A DNA stretch of 8,317 bases, taken from Bacteroidetes/Chlorobi group bacterium ChocPot_Mid (lineage in GTDB: Bacteria; Bacteroidota; Ignavibacteria; Kapaibacteriales; UBA2268). Every line of letters starts with the position of its first letter. The first letter of the stretch is position 1. Positions 1 to 5,776 of this stretch are shown here, one piece after another. A model generated the notes under the pieces. That model was given only the letters and a program-made list of their open reading frames with translations, made no database searches and had not been told where the DNA came from. A program made the position numbers and the translations under genes. The DNA is taken from contig RCNQ01000048.1 of the NCBI GenBank assembly GCA_003731675.1, forward strand, positions 1 through 8,317, read 5' to 3'.

Positions 1-1508
1 GGCTCAGTAAAACCAATCGAATACTGTTGATATCTGTTTGCTTGTCCAAATTCAGCATTTACATTCAATATCTGACCGGCACCTTCTCTGAATGGTCTGA
101 CTAAAGAAAAATTATTCAAAGTAAGTCCGATTGCTCCTGTCAATCCGAAACTCCCCATAAACCCAATAGAAGCATTAATCTGGTCGGACGACCTCTCTTC
201 AACTGAATATATCAAATCAACATTTTTATCATCAACCAACTTAACATCAGGTTTCAATGCTTCAGGATTAAAGTACTGCATTACACCCAGAGCCCTTATG
301 CTCCTAATAATAGCTGTCCTGTCAAAATACTCGCCGGGTCTGGTAAACAGTTCCCGCCTTATAACTTTATCTTTGGTTTTCGTATTCCCTTTAATCTCTA
401 CTTTTCTTATTTTATACCTTTGATTCTCATATACCCTTATATTTATATCTACTGAATCAGGTGCTACTCTCGTTTCTTCTGGTATCAACTGTATCATCAT
501 ATACCCGTTCTCGGAATACAAGGAAGCAACATCAGTCTGGTCCATATTCTGCCTAAGATTCATATCAAACTTCTCATAATCATAAGGGTCACCCTTAGCA
601 AAATCAAGTCTCCTTAGCAATTCATAATCAGGATAAACAGTATTCCCCTCAAACTTGATATCCCTTACAAATAATCTCTTTCCCTCAAATATTTCAATTT
701 CAATTCGTACCTTATCATCAGCATCACTATATATCAAAGTATCCTTTATAATTCTTGCATCAACATAACCTTTTTTCTTAAAGAAAGTTAAAAGTTTTTC
801 TTTATCTTTCTCATACTCATCTAAACTAAACTTAGAACTTCTCCAAAATTGCCACCATTTTTTAGTATGAGTATCATCAAATGCCTTTTCCAAATCCTTA
901 TTTGTAAAATCCTGATTACCCTTAAAAAGTATCTGCTCAACATGATACTCAAAACCTTCATCTACATCAACTTTCAACTCAGCAAAATTACTATCTTTAT
1001 TCTCAATTTCGGTATTAACCTTAGCAAAAACAAGCCCTTCCTTCCTATATAATTTCTTAAGTCTTTGTTTAGCCAAATAAACATCGTAGTTCGATAAAAT
1101 ATCTCCCTCGTTTTTTCCAATTTCCTTTTTTATTTCAGATTCAGTAACTTCCTTATTATTATTAATCTTAACTCCTGCAAGATTCGGAAACTCCTGAACT
1201 TTAATCAACAAAAATATACCCAAAGGAGTCGTCTTTTCAATTTCAATTTTAACATCTGAAAACTGTTTTCTCTGCCATATATTTTTAATAGCCATTTGTA
1301 ATTTATTTTGTCCATCACCAGGCAAAACCAGTTTTTCACCTTCCCTTAAACCAGAAATAGCTATGATTGTCCCTTTATCTGTCCTTAAGTTACCTTCAAC
1401 ATTAATACTTAAAATAGTATAAGACTTTTGCTCCTGCTGAGAATAAAGCAATCCCCCACAAAAAATCATAAGTAAAACAAAGACCAATATTATTTTCTTA
1501 TTCAGCAT
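1..1508 (-). CDS. bamA: BamA, outer-membrane protein assembly factor (C-terminal barrel cut off by window edge)
   Basis: Essential Omp85-family outer-membrane protein that folds and inserts beta-barrel proteins. Reading leftward from the ATG at 1508, 502 codons are open to the edge. Residues 1-23 form a signal peptide (MLNKK, then a hydrophobic run ending LLYS). Five POTRA domains follow, starting near residues 30 (ILSINVEGN), 109 (LAGVKINNN), 190 (VEQILFKGN), 279 (LFVRDIKFEGN) and 365 (YKIRKVEIKGN). The barrel begins near 440 (INASIGFMGSFGLTGAIG), so only about 60 barrel residues are visible; complete family members are usually 750-900 residues. POTRA3 contains a tryptophan-rich insertion, KKWWQFWR. 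The gene starts 8 bp after the uppS stop, so the two are surely cotranscribed. The only Shine-Dalgarno-like bases, AGG at 1520-1522, are 11 nt from the ATG. The five-POTRA architecture and the uppS neighbour favour BamA over TamA. Confidence 0.95.
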   Translation of the reverse strand, partial: MLNKKIILVFVLLMIFCGGLLYSQQEQKSYTILSINVEGNLRTDKGTIIAISGLREGEKLVLPGDGQNKLQMAIKNIWQRKQFSDVKIEIEKTTPLGIFLLIKVQEFPNLAGVKINNNKEVTESEIKKEIGKNEGDILSNYDVYLAKQRLKKLYRKEGLVFAKVNTEIENKDSNFAELKVDVDEGFEYHVEQILFKGNQDFTNKDLEKAFDDTHTKKWWQFWRSSKFSLDEYEKDKEKLLTFFKKKGYVDARIIKDTLIYSDADDKVRIEIEIFEGKRLFVRDIKFEGNTVYPDYELLRRLDFAKGDPYDYEKFDMNLRQNMDQTDVASLYSENGYMMIQLIPEETRVAPDSVDINIRVYENQRYKIRKVEIKGNTKTKDKVIRRELFTRPGEYFDRTAIIRSIRALGVMQYFNPEALKPDVKLVDDKNVDLIYSVEERSSDQINASIGFMGSFGLTGAIGLTLNNFSLVRPFREGAGQILNVNAEFGQANRYQQYSIGFTE

Positions 1509-1516
1509 TTATTTTG

Positions 1517-2362
1517 TTACCTGTTCCCTTTTTTAACAACATTTATAACCCTTTGTAGATATGAATCTTTGCTACCTTTCTCATTATCACTTAATTGCTG
1601 AGAAGTCTTTCCGAACCTTCTCTCTCTTGTCATATAACTTTCCAATGCCTGATAAAATAAATCCCTCCTGAACTCAGGCCAGTAATTATCAGTAATGAAA
1701 ATCTCACCGTATGCCATTTCCCAAAGTAAAAAATTACTCAATCTCATTTCTCCACTTGTCCGAATCAAATAATCAGGGTCTGGTAAATCTTTAGTACTTA
1801 AGTAAGAACTAAACATCTCATCGCTAATATCTTCAGGCGAAACCTTTCCTCTTCGCACATCCAATGAAATTAACTGAACAGCTCTGACAATATCCCATCT
1901 ACCCCCATAACTTAAAGCTAAAGTTAAAGTTAGTCCTGTATTATTAGAAGTCAATGTCATTGCTTTGTGCAATAACTTCTGAACTACTTTCGGCAATGAA
2001 TTCAATTTCCCAATAGCTTTTATCCTTACATTATTCTCATGCAATTCATCTAACTCTGATTTCAAATAATGTTCAAGAAGTTTCATTAAAATTCCAACTT
2101 CATGAACAGGACGTTTCCAATTCTCAATAGAAAAAGCATAAAGTGTCAGACATTCAATTCCAATCAAAGAAGAAGCTTTAACAATATCCCTGACACTTTC
2201 AATACCTTCTTTATGACCTTCAGTACGCGTTAGACCTTTTTCCAAAGCCCAACGACCATTACCATCCATAATTATAGCAACATGACGGGGCAATTTCCCC
2301 TTTTCCCGAAGTTCCTGCTGAACTTGTTTGTCTTCAATTATTTGTTCAATCTTCCAGTCCAT
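1517..2362 (-). CDS. uppS: Isoprenyl transferase (undecaprenyl diphosphate synthase)
   Basis: Cytosolic cis-prenyltransferase that condenses farnesyl diphosphate with isopentenyl diphosphates to give C55 undecaprenyl diphosphate, the lipid carrier for peptidoglycan and surface glycans. At 281 residues it has all the family signatures: HVAIIMDGNGRWA (27-39) with catalytic Asp33, His50, FSIENW (77-82), and RTSGEMRLSNFLLWE (201-215) with diphosphate-binding Arg201, Arg207 and Ser209, then Glu220 as the Mg ligand. These sit at a constant offset of +7 from the E. coli enzyme as I recall it. A polar tail of about 30 residues (252-281, lysine-rich at the end) follows the usual end of the fold. The ATG at 2362 has no Shine-Dalgarno site and lies about 33 nt from the predicted transcription start. 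bamA follows directly, and the carrier lipid is also what the transferase at 3443 needs. Confidence 0.96.
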   Translation of the reverse strand: MDWKIEQIIEDKQVQQELREKGKLPRHVAIIMDGNGRWALEKGLTRTEGHKEGIESVRDIVKASSLIGIECLTLYAFSIENWKRPVHEVGILMKLLEHYLKSELDELHENNVRIKAIGKLNSLPKVVQKLLHKAMTLTSNNTGLTLTLALSYGGRWDIVRAVQLISLDVRRGKVSPEDISDEMFSSYLSTKDLPDPDYLIRTSGEMRLSNFLLWEMAYGEIFITDNYWPEFRRDLFYQALESYMTRERRFGKTSQQLSDNEKGSKDSYLQRVINVVKKGNR

Positions 2363-2400
2363 TTATATAATAATGTTAGAAAAAATTTAAAAAAGAACTA

Positions 2401-2432
2401 CTAAATTAGCTTATTATTGCCTAAAATTCAAA
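2401..2432 (-). promoter_or_regulatory. Candidate promoter for uppS-bamA
   Basis: On the minus strand, TTTG at 2432-2429 is followed after 20 bases by TAATTTAG (2408-2401). This has one mismatch to the TAnnTTTG element of Bacteroidota promoters. It would start transcription near 2395, about 33 nt before the uppS ATG. In such AT-rich DNA a near match can arise by chance, so this is tentative. Confidence 0.4.
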
Positions 2433-2481
2433 AAAACGTCTAATTAATTTTATATTTTTCATAAATTTACTACAAAATAAT

Positions 2482-2513
2482 TTTGATTATTATCTTTTCG
2501 TTTTGTAAATTTG
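2482..2513 (+). promoter_or_regulatory. Promoter of the HU-COX24-like operon (Bacteroidota type)
   Basis: TTTG at 2482-2485, then 20 bases, then TAAATTTG at 2506-2513. This is an exact match to the known Bacteroidota -33/-7 consensus TTTG-N19..21-TAnnTTTG. Transcription would begin near 2520, giving a leader of about 55 nt before the HU ATG at 2576. Confidence 0.65.
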
Positions 2514-2575
2514 TTATTCTTAAAGAGTAAAAAAATAATAAAATAAATATTGTTCATTAAATTTTTGGGTTAAAT

Positions 2576-2881
2576 ATGACAAAAGCAGATATAGTTGACG
2601 AAATCGCAAAAGCTACCGGATTAACAAAAATTGAAACCAAAGCCGTAGTTGACGGTGTTTTTGGTAGCATCATAAATGCTATAGCAAACGGTAAACGCAT
2701 TGAATTAAGAGGATTTGGCGTTTTCAAGCAAAAAAGCCGTAAACCACGTATGGCTCGTAATCCTAAAAGTGGCGACCTTGTTCCTTTAACAAAAAGATAT
2801 GTCCCGGTTTTCAAACCGTCACCCGATTTTTTAGCTAAAGTTAACGAGACCATGAAATCTCAGCTTGGTGAAACAGAATAA
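2576..2881 (+). CDS. HU/IHF-family DNA-binding protein
   Basis: Small dimeric nucleoid protein of 101 residues that bends and compacts DNA. The N-terminal helices (MTKADIVDEIAKATGLTK, 1-18) match the family start. GFGVF (46-50) leads into the beta-arm, where RNPKSGD (61-67) carries the DNA-intercalating proline, Pro63. FKPSPDFLAKVN (79-90) is the closing helix. Length is slightly above the usual 90 because of a short polar tail (MKSQLGETE). Sequence alone does not separate HU from IHF here; the beta-arm looks IHF-like, so no symbol is given. There is no Shine-Dalgarno site before the ATG, which is common in Bacteroidota for abundant proteins. The next gene starts 62 bp downstream with no terminator between them, so they are likely cotranscribed from the promoter at 2482. 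Confidence 0.95.
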   Translation: MTKADIVDEIAKATGLTKIETKAVVDGVFGSIINAIANGKRIELRGFGVFKQKSRKPRMARNPKSGDLVPLTKRYVPVFKPSPDFLAKVNETMKSQLGETE

Positions 2882-2929
2882 TTTATTGTATTATCGTTTT
2901 AAACCATTTTTTATTTTTAATTTTTTTAT

Positions 2930-2934
2930 AAGGA
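2930..2934 (+). promoter_or_regulatory. Shine-Dalgarno site of the 29-residue basic protein
   Basis: AAGGA ends 9 nt before the ATG at 2944. This clear site in a genome with weak ribosome-binding sites supports the reality of the tiny open frame downstream. Confidence 0.6.
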
Positions 2935-2943
2935 AACAATATA

Positions 2944-3033
2944 ATGCCTTGCGGAAGAAAAAGAAAAAGACATAAAATGTCGACGCACAAAAGAAAAAAA
3001 AGATTGCGTAAGAACAGACATAAAAGGAAATAA
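2944..3033 (+). CDS. AURKAIP1/COX24-domain small basic protein (bS22/mS38-like ribosomal protein)
   Basis: A 29-codon gene too short for most gene finders. It starts MPCGRKRKRHKMSTH and ends RKNRHKRK. Of 29 residues, 17 are Lys or Arg and 3 are His. The pattern KRKRHKMSTHKRKKRLRKNRHK is the AURKAIP1/COX24 C-terminal domain found in many Bacteroidota as a free-standing mini-protein. Relatives are the mitochondrial small-subunit protein mS38 and mycobacterial bS22, which lie in rRNA near the decoding region; a role in the small ribosomal subunit is therefore inferred from the family. It has a good Shine-Dalgarno site, follows the HU gene by 62 bp and is closed by a strong terminator 26 bp after its stop. 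Both flanks support a real gene. It is distinct from the other bacterial mini-protein bTHX. Confidence 0.87.
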   Translation: MPCGRKRKRHKMSTHKRKKRLRKNRHKRK

Positions 3034-3059
3034 TTATTTAATATGAATTTTTATTAATT

Positions 3060-3091
3060 AAGCGTTTTGTTTTAGGCAAAACGCTTTTTTT
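3060..3091 (+). terminator. Rho-independent terminator of the HU-COX24-like operon
   Basis: A perfect 10-bp stem, AAGCGTTTTG (3060-3069) with CAAAACGCTT (3077-3086), encloses a 7-nt loop. A run of seven T overlaps and follows it (3085-3091). It lies 26 bp after the stop of the 29-residue gene and points in its direction. Confidence 0.9.
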
Positions 3092-3109
3092 AATCAATAT
3101 AAAAATTTA

Positions 3110-3140
3110 TTTGCATTTTAATTTTTTTATGTTATTTTTG
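3110..3140 (+). promoter_or_regulatory. Promoter for the sugar transferase-methyltransferase operon
   Basis: TTTG at 3110-3113, 19 bases, then TATTTTTG at 3133-3140: a full match to the Bacteroidota consensus TTTG-N19-TAnnTTTG. Transcription would start near 3147, leaving a leader of almost 300 nt before the ATG at 3443. A second TATTTTTG at 3330-3337 lacks a proper upstream TTTG but could be a weaker, closer promoter. Confidence 0.55.
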
Positions 3141-3250
3141 TAGTATTGTATTTGATTTATGTTGGATAAATGGAAAAAATATGCTCTAAATAACCTACCT
3201 AATTAGTAATTTTCATTACAAGTATATTTTTTTATGCACAATATCTACAG

Positions 3251-3288
3251 TTTGTTTTTTTAAAACAAAGGTTATTGAAAAAATAACC
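3251..3288 (+). promoter_or_regulatory. Two abutting stem-loops in the transferase leader
   Basis: The first hairpin pairs TTTGTTTT (3251-3258) with AAAACAAA (3262-3269) around a 3-nt loop. The second begins on the very next base and pairs GGTTATT (3270-3276) with AATAACC (3282-3288) around GAAAA. Both stems are perfect but AT-rich. They would sit about 100 nt into the leader RNA. A regulatory role is inferred only. Confidence 0.35.
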
Positions 3289-3427
3289 CAAGTAAGACAT
3301 TAATGGTACGAAAATTGATGATTTTGTCTTATTTTTGGAACTTTATTTTTAGCAATAACAAAAATATTTGTTGAACAGTTATTGGAAGAGACGATGAAGC
3401 TTTGCTACGACTTAATTATTTGTTTGT

Positions 3428-3433
3428 AGAGGG
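3428..3433 (+). promoter_or_regulatory. Shine-Dalgarno site of the sugar-phosphate transferase
   Basis: AGAGGG ends 9 nt before the ATG at 3443. It supports that ATG as the start; no alternative in-frame start upstream is better placed. Confidence 0.5.
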
Positions 3434-3442
3434 CATAAAAAA

Positions 3443-4918
3443 ATGGAAACATTAGATTTAAGACAACTGACTGAGCTTGTTCAAGCTCAAAACAAAGAAT
3501 TTACTGCCGGAAATAAAATATTTTTCAAAAAATTTTCCGCAGGAATGATTCTTATGATTACTGATATTGTTATGTTGGCAACATCTGTTATCATAGCTTT
3601 AACCATTAGGGAAACCTTATGGCATGATCAAATAGATTTGGGACTTTATTTGCAAATATTACCTTTTGTAATCTGTCTCTTCCCTTTTGCATTTTACATT
3701 AAAGGACTATATCCCGGATTTGGAATTGACCCGATTGAAGAACTTAGGATTCTTACTTACAGTTCAACAATAGTTTTTGCTATTTTAGCCACAGCAAGCT
3801 TTTTATTCAAAGGTCCATGGGATTATTCAAGATTTGTTTTCTTGCTTTCTTGGCTATTAGCATTAATTCTTGTTCCGGTTGGAAGGTCATTTATAAAAAA
3901 ATATTTCAGCAAAAAAAACTGGTGGGGTGTACCTGTAATGATAATCGGAGCTGGTGAAGCCGGTGAAAGAGTGATCAAATCATTAAATCAGCAACCGTCT
4001 ATCGGACTTAAACCAATTGTTGCCATTGATGATGACTCAGACAAATGGGGATATATGTTCCAGGTTCCTGTTGTCGGAGGGCTGGATACCATCCCTACTT
4101 TATCCAAAAAGCTCAATATTGACCATGCTATTATTGCTATGCCTAAAGTAGCACGTAAACGTCAAAAAGAAATAATTCAGAACTATTCAAAATACTTCTC
4201 AAGTACAACTGTGATACCTGACCTTTTTGGAGTATCAAGTCTTTGGGTATCAACAAGAGACTTAGGTGGCATACTCGGTTTGGAAGTCCAACAAAGATTA
4301 CTAAAAAAATCATCTTTCATTAAAAAAAGAATATTCGATATCATTTTAGCATCAACTCTTAGCATTTTAGTTTTACCATTTGCTGTTTTAATATCAATCT
4401 TAAGCTGGCTTGATTCTAAAGGAGGGATTTTCTTCCGTCAAGAAAGAATGGGCATAAATGACAGTAGATTTAAAATTATCAAATTCCGCACTATGAGAAT
4501 AGACGCAGAAAAAAGACTTCATGATGTTTTAGCACAAAATGATGAATTGCGTAATGAATACAACATATATCATAAATTGAAAAAAGACCCTAGATTGACA
4601 CGTGTAGGCAAAATACTCAGAAAATTCAGTTTTGATGAAATCCCTCAATTTATAAATGTAATCAAAGGTGAAATGTCTATGATTGGTCCCCGTGCTTATA
4701 TGCCTTGGGAAAAAGTCAAAATGAACGGACATGATGAAATCATCCTTAACGTACTACCTGGTATTAGCGGACTTTGGCAAGTTACTGACAGGAATGCTTC
4801 CAGCTTTGAGGAAAGATTATACACAGATGTTTATTATATAAGAAACTGGTCTATGTTTCTTGATATTTATATCCTTGCAAGAACTATTGGCGTTGTTTTC
4901 TTAGGTCGTGGTGCTTAA
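3443..4918 (+). CDS. Polyprenyl-phosphate hexose-1-phosphate transferase (WbaP/WcaJ-type, exopolysaccharide initiation)
   Basis: Inner-membrane phosphoglycosyltransferase that moves a sugar-1-phosphate from a UDP-sugar to undecaprenyl phosphate, the first step of exopolysaccharide, capsule or O-antigen assembly. The 491 residues have the large-family layout. Membrane helices lie near 33-55, 68-88, 105-122 and 130-148. A Rossmann-like CoA-binding_3 domain starts at VPVMIIGAGEAGERV (163-177). The bacterial sugar transferase domain begins at KKRIFDIILAS (294-304) with its re-entrant hydrophobic helix. Catalytic motifs are FRQERMG (331-337), KFRTM (347-351), FSFDEIPQFINVIKGEMSMIGPRA (395-418) with the Asp398-Glu399 dyad, and PGISGLWQV (439-447). 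The sugar (glucose, galactose or other) cannot be read from sequence. The C-terminus ends GRGA, about one residue shorter than the common GRGAY. A methyltransferase follows after 21 bp. No other glycosyltransferase, flippase or polymerase is in view. Confidence 0.92.
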   Translation: METLDLRQLTELVQAQNKEFTAGNKIFFKKFSAGMILMITDIVMLATSVIIALTIRETLWHDQIDLGLYLQILPFVICLFPFAFYIKGLYPGFGIDPIEELRILTYSSTIVFAILATASFLFKGPWDYSRFVFLLSWLLALILVPVGRSFIKKYFSKKNWWGVPVMIIGAGEAGERVIKSLNQQPSIGLKPIVAIDDDSDKWGYMFQVPVVGGLDTIPTLSKKLNIDHAIIAMPKVARKRQKEIIQNYSKYFSSTTVIPDLFGVSSLWVSTRDLGGILGLEVQQRLLKKSSFIKKRIFDIILASTLSILVLPFAVLISILSWLDSKGGIFFRQERMGINDSRFKIIKFRTMRIDAEKRLHDVLAQNDELRNEYNIYHKLKKDPRLTRVGKILRKFSFDEIPQFINVIKGEMSMIGPRAYMPWEKVKMNGHDEIILNVLPGISGLWQVTDRNASSFEERLYTDVYYIRNWSMFLDIYILARTIGVVFLGRGA

Positions 4919-4939
4919 TTCAGTAAATAAGTTGGAAGT

Positions 4940-5749
4940 ATGTCCTCTGAAAACGATGAAATATTAAAAAATGAAGTCCATAACTTCTGGAATCAATCTG
5001 CCTGCGGAACATTTCTTGTTGACAAAGAAAAATATACTCTCGAATATTTCGAAGACCTCGAAAAGTTAAGATATTCAATGCAACCTGAGATTCCCATATT
5101 TGCAAAATTCGCTGAATCCGAAGGTAAGAAAGTTTTAGAGGTTGGGGTTGGTGCAGGTACAGACTTCCTTCAATGGGTAAGATCAGGAGCAATAGCCTAT
5201 GGTATTGACCTCACAGAGGAAGCAATTGAACATGTTAAGCATCGCCTGAATTTATACAATCTGAAAGCCGAACAATATGCAGTTGCCGATTCAGAGCATT
5301 TACCTTTTGCCGACAACACCTTCGACATAGTTTATAGTTGGGGAGTCATTCATCATACACCTGATACGCAAAAAGCTCTGCACGAAATAGTCAGAGTCTG
5401 CAAACCCAACGGAACAATTAAAGTAATGATATATCACAGACATTCATTACTGGCTTACTTTTTTTGGATAAAACACGCTTTACTGAAATTCAGACCTTGG
5501 AAATCAATTTCCTGGATTCTTTGGAACTACATGGAAAGTAAAGGCACAAAAGCTTTTACAAAAAAAGAAGTCATTAAAATGCTTGAAAATCAACCTGTTG
5601 AGATTATTAATATTCATCCTGTTTTATCTTACTATGACAGACTTGAGAGATTTAATAAACTCTTCCAAATAATCTCAAAATTTGCATCCATATTACTTGG
5701 TGGCAACAAAGTTGGTTGGGAATTACTTATCGAACTTCAAAAAAAATAA
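4940..5749 (+). CDS. Class I SAM-dependent methyltransferase (Methyltransf_11 type)
   Basis: Soluble Rossmann-fold methyltransferase of 269 residues. The N-terminal segment HNFWNQSACGT (14-24) resembles the FWN..PCG start of methyltransferases seen in polysaccharide loci. SAM-binding motif I is VLEVGVGAGTD (65-75). Asp90 in YGIDLTEEAIE (87-97) ends strand 2 and should hold the ribose hydroxyls. FDIVYSWGVIHHTPD (128-142) and LHEIVRVCKPNGTI (147-160) complete the domain. A tryptophan- and phenylalanine-rich stretch (170-197) could touch the membrane or a lipid substrate. The methyl acceptor is unknown. The 21-bp gap after the sugar-phosphate transferase suggests cotranscription and hence a sugar, glycan or lipid-linked intermediate, but that is inference. 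The ATG at 4940 has GGAAG only 1 nt upstream; it is kept because the conserved FWN segment needs it. Confidence 0.88.
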   Translation: MSSENDEILKNEVHNFWNQSACGTFLVDKEKYTLEYFEDLEKLRYSMQPEIPIFAKFAESEGKKVLEVGVGAGTDFLQWVRSGAIAYGIDLTEEAIEHVKHRLNLYNLKAEQYAVADSEHLPFADNTFDIVYSWGVIHHTPDTQKALHEIVRVCKPNGTIKVMIYHRHSLLAYFFWIKHALLKFRPWKSISWILWNYMESKGTKAFTKKEVIKMLENQPVEIINIHPVLSYYDRLERFNKLFQIISKFASILLGGNKVGWELLIELQKK

Positions 5750-5776
5750 ATAAATTATTCAATATATCATTTATTT
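5739..5776 (-). terminator. Weak terminator-like hairpin between convergent operons
   Basis: Just 21 bp separate the methyltransferase stop from the mlaD stop. AAATAAAT (5744-5751) can pair with ATTTATTT (5769-5776) around a 17-nt loop. Read on the minus strand, the stem runs straight into a T-tract (5746-5739). The stem has no G or C pairs, so it is a poor terminator and may be chance. Confidence 0.25.

Larger units (their letters stand above)
2363..2575. other. Divergent AT-rich intergenic region holding two promoters
   Basis: This 213-bp gap separates the minus-strand uppS-bamA unit from the plus-strand HU unit. It is very AT-rich and contains A- and T-tracts. I see one good Bacteroidota-type promoter facing right and one weaker candidate facing left (listed separately). 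No open frame or terminator stem is apparent. Confidence 0.7.
3034..3442. other. 409-bp non-coding region: terminator, promoter and structured leader
   Basis: No credible protein gene is seen on either strand. The left part holds the terminator of the HU operon, followed closely by a near-consensus promoter. About 300 nt of probable untranslated leader then precede the sugar-phosphate transferase. The leader contains two abutting small hairpins (3251-3288), a further inverted repeat running into a short T-run (3293-3336) and a few very short frames. No known riboswitch, tRNA or ops/JUMPstart element was recognised. Confidence 0.6.

Noticed and set aside
849..1052. 67-codon plus-strand frame inside bamA
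   Set aside because: It lies opposite a complete set of POTRA domains, and its Ile/Leu/Lys/Phe-rich translation is what antisense AT-rich coding DNA gives.
2557..2853. 98-codon minus-strand frame opposite the HU gene
   Set aside because: It mirrors a well-conserved HU protein and has no recognisable domain or start signal.
3330..3337. Second TATTTTTG that could be a closer promoter for the transferase
   Set aside because: The -7 element fits but there is no TTTG 19-21 bases upstream, so it was not listed as a separate promoter.
3303..3374. 23-codon frame (MVRKLMILSYFWNF...) in the transferase leader
   Set aside because: No Shine-Dalgarno site, no known family, and it is of chance length in non-coding AT-rich DNA.
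4183..4732. Two minus-strand frames (4183-4365, 4529-4732) inside the sugar-phosphate transferase
   Set aside because: Both are antisense to the catalytic domain of an intact enzyme and resemble no known protein.
4920..5192. 90-codon minus-strand frame over the start of the methyltransferase
   Set aside because: It is antisense to the SAM-binding core, has no ribosome-binding site and no recognisable domain.
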